The notes beneath the pieces were generated by a model. The model was given only the letters and a program-made list of their open reading frames with translations, did not search any database and had not been told where the DNA came from. 7,450 nucleotides of DNA, from the NCBI GenBank assembly GCA_023388965.1, contig JAEWFF010000066.1:1-7450 (forward strand), read 5' to 3'. This stretch comes from Pseudomonadota bacterium. GTDB lineage: Bacteria > Pseudomonadota > Alphaproteobacteria > Rhizobiales > Methylopilaceae. The position numbers and the translations under genes are program-made. Positions 1 to 7,450 of the stretch are shown here, one piece after another (position 1 is the stretch's first letter; each line of letters begins with the position of its first letter).

Positions 1-166
1 GGTCGTCGCCATCGGCCCGGAAGGCGGCTGGTCGCCGCGGGACCGTGACATCCTGGCCGGGGCCGGTTTCAGCGGCCTGCGCCTGGGTCCACGCATCCTG
101 CGCACGGAGACCGCGGGCATCGCCGCCATCAGCGCGCTGCAGGCGGCATTCGGGGACCTCGCGTAA
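1..166 (+). CDS. rsmE: 16S rRNA (uracil1498-N3)-methyltransferase RsmE, C-terminal 54 residues (5' truncated by window edge)
   Basis: The reading frame is open from base 2 to the TAA at 164-166. The visible 54 residues contain the SAM-binding knot motifs of the RsmE family of SPOUT methyltransferases: IGPEGGWS near the start, then LGPRILRTETA, which forms the trefoil-knot loop, and a closing helix ending AFGDLA. From the family, the enzyme methylates N3 of U1498 in 16S rRNA in the assembled 30S subunit, using S-adenosylmethionine. The start and the N-terminal PUA-like domain lie outside the window. The gene converges on the minus-strand chp operon, with only 36 bases between the two stop codons. 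It has no functional link to the chp genes that the sequence shows. Identification is secure because both signature motifs are present and correctly ordered; the exact symbol rests on family knowledge. Confidence 0.92.
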   Translation, partial: VVAIGPEGGWSPRDRDILAGAGFSGLRLGPRILRTETAGIAAISALQAAFGDLA

Positions 167-172
167 GCCCGT

Positions 173-212
173 CCTGCGAGGGCAGGCGGTGCGCCGGGCG
201 GCTCAGGCCGCC
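173..212. terminator. Two short GC hairpins in the convergent gap (possible weak bidirectional terminator)
   Basis: Two perfect short inverted repeats lie between and across the convergent stop codons. The first is CCTGC-GAGG-GCAGG at 173-186 (5-bp stem, 4-base loop). The second is GGCGGC-TCAG-GCCGCC at 197-212 (6-bp stem, 4-base loop), and its loop holds the chpC stop codon. Neither is followed by a T tract on either strand, so intrinsic termination is unproven. The stems are short, and such palindromes arise easily by chance in DNA this GC-rich. The location between convergent genes is the main argument. Confidence 0.25.
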
Positions 213-688
213 AGCGCCTCGCTGATCGCGCCTTCGATGGCGTCGATGTCGGGCAGCAGCGCCTGTTCGTCATTGAGCAGCACGCGCATCACCACGCCCA
301 GCGGCAACTCGGCCGCGCCCTCGGCATCGCCTTCGCCGGCATCGGCGACCAGCGCGCCGCGCGACACCGTCACCAGCCGCGGGAAGCCCTTGGTCAGCAG
401 CGCCAGGTACGGCAGGTGGGCATTGCCACCCAGCGCCTTGAGCACCACCACCTTGCTGCCGAGGCCGCCGGATTCGTCGGCGATGCCTGCAAGGCGGGAA
501 AACGAAGCCAGCGGCAGCTGCCAGCCGCGCCAGCGGATGCGCCCGAGCAGCCAGTGCGGCGCGTCGGCCACCGGCTCCGGATCGGCAAAGGAGAGGACTT
601 CGGCGATGGTCGCGTTGGGCAGCAGCAGTCGCGCGCCCTCGACCTGGATCAGCACGCCGCGGATGTCCTGGATGGCTGGGGAATTCAT
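203..688 (-). CDS. chpC: CheW-like chemosensory adaptor, ChpC type
   Basis: This 161-residue protein is about the length of a single CheW domain and has no membrane segment or signal peptide. After a short N-terminal tail, residues 11-31 (GVLIQVEGARLLLPNATIAE) match the first CheW strands. Residues 44-60 (PHWLLGRIRWRGWQLPL) match the conserved P-x-WLLG-x-x-x-x-RG-x-x-x-P segment that contacts kinase and receptor. CheW proteins couple receptor arrays to CheA-type kinases; here the likely partners are ChpA and a PilJ-like receptor encoded elsewhere. The ATG at 686-688 is supported by a GAGGA ribosome site 8 bases upstream, and the gene starts 14 bases after the upstream chpB-position gene ends. 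It is last in the operon and converges on rsmE. The ChpC name follows from its position after chpA and chpB; a more general CheW assignment is nearly certain. Confidence 0.85.
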   Translation of the reverse strand: MNSPAIQDIRGVLIQVEGARLLLPNATIAEVLSFADPEPVADAPHWLLGRIRWRGWQLPLASFSRLAGIADESGGLGSKVVVLKALGGNAHLPYLALLTKGFPRLVTVSRGALVADAGEGDAEGAAELPLGVVMRVLLNDEQALLPDIDAIEGAISEALAA

Positions 689-696
689 GTCGGGAG

Positions 697-701
697 TCCT
701 C
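697..701 (-). promoter_or_regulatory. Ribosome binding site of chpC (GAGGA)
   Basis: On the minus strand GAGGA is followed by 8 bases and then the ATG at 688-686. It lies just after the TGA of the preceding gene (705-703), as expected for reinitiation or independent initiation within one transcript. It decides the start of the CheW-like gene. Confidence 0.7.
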
Positions 702-702
702 G

Positions 703-2347
<1,645 letters not shown>

Positions 2348-2355
<8 letters not shown>

Positions 2356-5300
2356 GGCGCATGGTCTTCAGCAGGTCGTTGACGTTGCGCAGCAGTTCGT
2401 TCTCCTGGTACGGCTTGCCGAGGTAGCGCTCCACGCCGATGTCGAAGGCGCGCTGGCGGTGCTTCTCGCCGGTCCGGGAGGTGATCATGATGATCGGCAC
2501 GTCACGAAGGCGTGGATCGGCCTTCATCGCGGTGGCGAGCTCGTAGCCGTCCATGCGCGGCATCTCGATGTCGAGCAGCATCAGGTCGGGCACGCGCTCG
2601 ACCATTCGCTCGAGCGCATCGAGGCCGTCCTTCGCGGTGGCGACCTCGAAGTTGTTGCGCTCGAGCACGCGGCCGGTGACCTTGCGCATGGTGATCGAGT
2701 CGTCGACCACCATGACCAGGGGCACGCGGCGCTGTTCCCGTGCGTCCGCCGGCGAGGCATCGCTGGGAGCGGCCACCTGCTGGCGACGCACCAGCGGCGC
2801 GACGTCGAGGATCACCACCACGCTGCCGTCGCCCATGATGGTCGCGCCGAAGATGCCCGGCACCGAGGCGACCTGGGGACCGACCGGCTTCACCACGATT
2901 TCGCGGTTGCCGGTGATCTGGTCCACCGCCACCGCTACGCGCAGCTCGCCGGAGCGGATCAGCAGCAGCGGCATCTGCAGGTGGCCCTCGGCGCGCGCCG
3001 CGGCATGGCCGACCAGGCCGCCGAGGTCGTGCACCGCGTAGTCCTCGCCGCCGTAGGCGTAGCTGGCGCCGGCCTGCTCGAACTCCTCCCGGGTGATGCG
3101 GCCAACGCCGCGCACCGAGGCGATCGGCACCGCGAAGCTGGTTTCACCGACCTTGACGAACACCGCCTGGGTCACCGCCAGCGTCTGCGGCAGGCGCATG
3201 GTGAAGGTGGTGCCCCTGCCGCGCACGGTGGAGATGTCCAGCGCACCGCCAAGCTGGCGGACTTCGCTGGCGACCACGTCCATGCCCACGCCGCGACCGG
3301 CGAGGCGGCTGACTTCGTCCACGGTCGAGAAGCCGGGCTGGAAGATCAGCATGTCGAGGTCGCCGTCGGCGAGCACGGCGTCCTCGCGGATCAGGCCGCG
3401 CTCGATACCGCGGCGGCGGATCGCCTCGCGGTCCAGACCGCTGCCGTCGTCGGCCACTTCCAGCACGACTTCGGAGCCTTCGCGGCGCACCGCGATGCGC
3501 ACCGTGCCCTCGTCGGCCTTGCCGGCCTGGCTGCGGGCGCCGGGCTTCTCCAGCCCGTGTGCCACCGCGTTGCGGAGCATATGCTCCAGCGGTGCGGTCA
3601 TGCGCTCCAGCACGTTGCGGTCGAGCTCGCCCTGGGCGCCGTCCAGCCTGAGCTGGGCGTGCTTGCCGGTTTCCGAGGCCGCCTGGCGGACCACGCGGCG
3701 CAGGCGCGGCACCAGCGAATCGAAGGGCACCATGCGCGTGCGCATGAGGCCTTCCTGCAGTTCCGAGCTCACGCGCGACTGCTGCAGCAGCAGGGTTTCG
3801 TACTGGCGGGTCAGGTCGTCGAGCGTGCCCTGCAGGCTCGACAGGTCGGCCGCGGATTCCGCGAGCGCACGCGACAGCTGCTGCAGGGTCGAGAAGCGGT
3901 CGAGTTCCAGCGGATCGAAGGTCGCGTCGGCGGTTTCCTTCTCGCGCTGGTAGCGGGCGATGATCTGCGCTTCGGTCTCGATGTCGAGGCGGCGCAGCTG
4001 GTCGCGCAGACGCATGTTCGTCTGCTCCATCTCACCCATCGCACCGCGGAACGCACCCAGCTGCTGCTCGAGGCGCGCACGGTAGATGGCCACTTCGCCG
4101 GCGTAGTTGACCAGGCGGTCGAGCAGGTCGGCGCGGATGCGCACCTGCTCCTGCGGCGCGCGGATGGTGATGTCGTCGTCGTCGACGAGCGGCGCATCGC
4201 TGACCGGCGCGGTGAGCGGTGCCAGCTCGACCGCAGGCGCCGGCATCCGGGCAGCGCTCACAGGCGCACCTTCGGGCGAGAGCTGCTCGCCCCGGGCACG
4301 GGCGTCGAAGGCATCGATCAGGCCCTGGGACGTGCTGATCGCACGGCGCTCGCCGACCCGGGTGACCATGGCATGCAGGCGGTCGAATCCGCGTTCGAGC
4401 AGCGGCACATCGCCGCGCGACAGGTCGAAGCGCTGCTCGGACACCGCTTCGAGCAGCGACTCCATGGAGTGGCCCAGCTCGCCGATGGCGAATACGCCGG
4501 CCATGCGTGCGCCGCCCTTGAGCGTGTGCAGGTCGCGCTGCAGTCCGACCAGGGCCTCGCGATCGTCCGCGGACTCGCGCAGCTGCGCGAGCAGGCCGTC
4601 GGAATGGTCGAGCAGATCGCGGCCTTCCTCGACGAAGATGTCGACCAGTTCGGTATCCAGGCCGGTGAAGTCGAACTCCTCGTCCGGATCCTCGTCGGTC
4701 GGGATCGCCGCCAGCATCGCCGTGCTGGCCGCGGTGGCGGCGCGATCGGCGTCGCGACGCTCCGCGGCGAGCCGATCGGCCTCGGCCCGCGCTTCTTCCG
4801 CACGCGCGGCTTCGAGACGCTCGGCTTCGAGACGCTCGGCTTCGAGACGCTCGGATTCGAGACGCTCGCGTTCGGCGGCAAGGCGTTCGGCTTCGGCGCG
4901 CTCGGCTTCGAGTCGCTCGGCTTCGAGTCGCTCGGCTTCCACGCGCTCCGCTTCGAGCCGTTCCGCTTCGAGCCGTTCCGCTTCTCGGCGCTGTTCTTCC
5001 AGCCGCTCGGCTTCGACACGCTCGACTTCCAGGTGTTCCTCGGCCGCACGCACGCTTTCGACGCGTTCGGCCTCCAGACGCTCGGCCTCCAAGCGCTCCT
5101 GCTCCAGGATCCGCGCCTCCCGCTCGGCCTGTTCCAGGCGTTCGGCTTCGAGGCGTTCGGCCTCGGTACGCTCGCCTTCGAGGCGTTCAGCTTCAAGACG
5201 TTCGGCTTCGAGGCGTTCCGCCTCGACGCGTTCGGCTTCGGCACGCTCGACTTCGAGACGCTCCGCTTCGAGACGTTCGGCTTCGACGCGCTCGGCTTCG

Positions 5301-7450
5301 AGACGTTCGGCCTCGAGACGTTCGGCCTCGAGACGCTCGGCTTCGAGACGCTCCGCTTCGAGACGTTCGGCCTCGAGACGCTCGGCTTCGAGACGTTCGG
5401 CTTCGACACGCTCGGCCTCGAGACGCTCGGCTTCGAGACGCTCGGCCTCGAGACGCTCGGCCTCGAGACGCTCGGCTTCGAGACGCTCGGCTTCGAGACG
5501 TTCGGCTTCGACGCGCTCGGCTTCGAGGCGTTCGGTCTCGAGACGCTCGGCTTCGAGACGCTCGGCTTCGAGACGCTCGGCTTCGACGCGTTCGGCTTCG
5601 AGACGTTCGGCCTCACCCGTATCCGTGAAGCCGGCGTAGGGCGTCATGTCCACGCCGACCAGCTGCGGGCCTTCGTCCTCCGCGCCCGGCTCGTCGAGCG
5701 CCGTACCCAGCAGCGCGGCGAGATCGGTCGGGGCGGGTTCGGGCAGCGCGTCGCGCAGGGCAACCAGCCGTGCCGCCAGCGCAGGCACCGAGGGCACCTG
5801 CGGGGGAGAGGCATGCAGGCCGGCGATCGCGGTCCGGGCCACCGTAGCCAGCTCGCCGACGGCGGCCACGCCTTCGACCGATGCCGGAACGCGGGCGGCG
5901 ATCAGCCGCTTCACGTAGCCCTCGCCCGGAGTCAGCACCTGCGCGACCGAGGTCAGCTCGGTCATGGCGAAGGCGCCGTTCATCGTGTGCAGCGCGCGCA
6001 GCAGCTCTTCGGAGGCCTGCGCCTGGCCCGCGGACGCCCGCGCAACCCAGCCGTCCACCGTCACCAGATGGCCGGACACCTCGGCGTCCAGGATCTCGAG
6101 CAGCAGGGCGTCGACCGAAGCCATCACCATGTCCAGCGGCGCGCTGGCGGCTTCCCCGCCAGCCGCCACCGTGTCGTTTCCTTCCACCGGCGCCTGGACT
6201 GCAGGAGCCTCGGGTTCCGGCGCGTCCTCGCTTACCGGGTCGGCCGGCACCTGCTCCGCGGGCGCGGATTCGGGCGCGGATTCGATCACGGGCGCCGGCG
6301 CCAGCTCGACCTGCTCCGGCTCGACCTGCTCCGGCTCGACGGGCGACGCGACGACGGCAGCGGCAGCGGCAGCGGCAGCGGCAGCGGCGAAATCTTCAGG
6401 CATGCCCTCGTCGCCGGCTGCGATGCGGTCGGCCGAGTCCTGCATGCGCTCGAGATCGGCCTGCACCGTGCCGTCGCCGCGCAGCGCAGCCTGGAGCTGC
6501 GGCAGCGTATAGAAGGCCTGGTCGACCATGGCCACCACCGCGGGGCTGGCCGGACGCGTGCCGTCGAGCACGCGGTTGAGCATGTTCTCGACCTTCCAGC
6601 TGAACTCGCCGAGGATGCGCGCGCCGACCAGGCGACCGCTGCCCTTGAGCGTATGGAAGACGCGGCGGATCGGACGCAGGCGCTCGAGGTCCTCGGGCTG
6701 CGTGCGCCACGGCGGCAGCAGCCGGTCGAGGTTGTCGATTTCCTCGGCGAACTCTTCGAGGAAGACCTCGCGGATCTCGTCGTCGATCTCGTCGCTGGTG
6801 ATTTCGAAGCCGCCCTGGCCGGACGCCGTGGGCGCCGCCACCGGGGCCATCGACGGTGCTTCGACGGGCTGTTCGCCCGCAGGCTGCGCCGGCGTGGACA
6901 CCACGCCCGGGCTGCGCTCGCCGAGCGCGACCGCGGAGCGTTCCATGTCCGCCTCGCTGACGATCTCCGGTGCCAAGGCCTCCGCCGCCTGCTCAGGCTG
7001 GCGCTCGGCCGGCAGCGGCCAGTAGCCCAGGCTTTCCAGGCTGTGGCGGGTGACGTCGAGGATCTCGTCGCGGTTGAAACGGTTCTCGCGCAGCGCCTCG
7101 AGGTAATACTCGAGGCTCGCCAGCGCGTCGGCGAAGGTGTCGAGCTGGCGGCCGTTGGGCACGCGGCGGCTGCCGATCAGCTCGTCTTCGATATAGCGGC
7201 GGATGCCGGTCAGGTAGCCGGCCGGCAGCGGCAGCTCGAGCATCTGCAGCGCGCCGGTGACCTCGTTCAGCAGGCGCGGCACCTCGGCGAGCGCGCCGTG
7301 GTCCCAGCCGGTCTCGATGAAGCCGACGAAGGCCTGGCGGGCGTCGGCGAAGTTCGCGATGGCCTCGCGCGCAAGCACGTCGAGCACCTTCTCCGCCTCG
7401 CCGGCGGCAAGGCCGCCCTCTGCGGGCAGGTCCTGGTCACCGGCACCCAG
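2348..7450 (-). CDS. chpA: ChpA/PilL-type hybrid chemotaxis histidine kinase (CheA-like), N-terminal part beyond window
   Basis: The frame runs open from the right edge to the TGA at 2350-2348, giving 1700 visible residues. The in-frame GTG at 7387 is not a credible start, because the codons before it stay open to the edge and the sequence there already matches the interior of the ChpA family. Residues are numbered from that GTG codon. Domains in order: FimL-like helical region (1-125); Hpt with His245 in FHTLKGSG; Pro/Ala/Glu linker with an 11-Ala run (334-344); Hpt-like domain with His467 in LHTMNGA; LEAER-type pentad array (592-882); Hpt with His954 in LHTLKGGA; dimerisation region (about 1080-1240); HATPase with N box LRNAVAHG (1271-1278), G1 DDGSGL (1313-1318), QPGFS and G2 GRGVGMD; CheW-like domain (about 1404-1535); and a receiver (1554-1679) with Asp1562/1563, phospho-acceptor Asp1606 (LLDIEMP), Thr1636 and Lys1658. 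Family knowledge: it phosphorylates PilG/PilH-type response regulators to control type IV pili. It is first in the visible operon and overlaps the next gene by 8 bases. Confidence 0.93.
4742..5614 (-). repeat. 15-bp tandem array encoding LEAER pentapeptide repeats in ChpA
   Basis: About 57 pentads spread over residues 592-882 of the visible ChpA. From residue 596 to 750 there are 31 uninterrupted units: 21 read exactly LEAER, and the others are VEAER, LETER, LEVER, AEAER, LEGER or TEAER. The five-residue register continues, more degenerate, to residue 840. A two-residue slip follows, then eight further units to 882. On the plus strand the unit is close to GACGCTCGGCTTCGA, with C/T alternation at wobble positions. 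Degeneracy increases towards the 3' (C-terminal) end, which fits recent expansion at the N-terminal side. The array codes for an uninterrupted, highly charged helix. Confidence 0.97.
6311..6340 (-). repeat. Perfect 15-bp tandem duplication (VEPEQ x2) in ChpA linker
   Basis: CTGCTCCGGCTCGAC occurs twice in direct tandem (6311-6325 and 6326-6340). It encodes two VEPEQ units at residues 350-359 of the visible ChpA, in the Pro/Glu/Ala linker between the first two Hpt-like domains. It appears to be a recent in-frame duplication in a disordered region. Confidence 0.95.
6356..6385 (-). repeat. Hexanucleotide microsatellite (GGCAGC x5) encoding poly-Ala in ChpA
   Basis: Five perfect GGCAGC copies on the plus strand encode most of an 11-alanine run (residues 334-344 of the visible ChpA). 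The run lies just after the first Hpt domain and at the start of the flexible linker. Slippage here is in frame and would only change linker length. Confidence 0.95.

Noticed and set aside
4742..5614. CRISPR array
   Set aside because: The direct repeats are contiguous 15-mers with no unique spacers, and they translate into a regular peptide in the kinase frame.
4742..5614. Classical coiled coil
   Set aside because: The period is five residues with one two-residue slip, not seven or eleven. Leucines therefore do not line up on one face of the helix.
4318..5616. Minus-strand open frame with SVSKPSVSKP repeats
   Set aside because: This is a shifted frame of the same 15-bp array. It overlaps the third Hpt of ChpA and shows no recognisable domain.
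4107..5639. Long plus-strand open frame with RSASRRSAS repeats, opposite chpA
   Set aside because: It is the antisense shadow of the LEAER array and its flanks. Its composition is monotonous, no ribosome site was recognised, and the minus strand encodes well-recognised kinase domains over the same bases.

Overview
The window is chromosomal DNA, very GC-rich by eye, with dense gene packing and strong G/C third-position preference. It looks like a gammaproteobacterium of the Xanthomonadaceae/Lysobacteraceae type (Xanthomonas, Stenotrophomonas, Lysobacter, Luteimonas and relatives). That placement is inferred from protein style, GC content and the Chp cluster next to rsmE, and was not tested by any search.

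Layout: bases 1-166 (+) are the 3' end of a SPOUT-type 16S rRNA methyltransferase gene (rsmE). A 36-base convergent gap with two short GC hairpins follows. The rest of the window is a minus-strand operon read from right to left. It holds a giant CheA-type hybrid kinase of the ChpA/PilL family (7450-2348, 5' end off the window), a ChpB-position protein (2355-703) and a CheW-like protein, ChpC (688-203). chpA and chpB overlap by 8 bases; chpB and chpC are 14 bases apart with a GAGGA ribosome site in the gap. In characterised relatives this set forms the chemosensory system that controls type IV pili and twitching motility.

Two things stand out. First, ChpA carries a roughly 290-residue array of an LEAER-type pentapeptide, encoded by 15-bp DNA repeats. 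It lies between its upstream Hpt domains and the Hpt-kinase-CheW-receiver core. A five-residue period cannot keep a hydrophobic stripe on a helix, so this is more likely a long rigid charged single helix than a coiled coil. Second, the ChpB-position protein has a recognisable CheB methylesterase fold at its C terminus, but all three catalytic positions (Ser, His, Asp) read Gly, Gln and Glu. Its N-terminal receiver-like domain also lacks the phospho-acceptor Asp. It appears to be an enzyme-dead adaptor whose domains are joined by a long acidic linker containing a 30-residue-period motif.

No RNA genes, insertion sequences, CRISPR arrays or origins were seen. No stretch over 300 bases lacks a gene.
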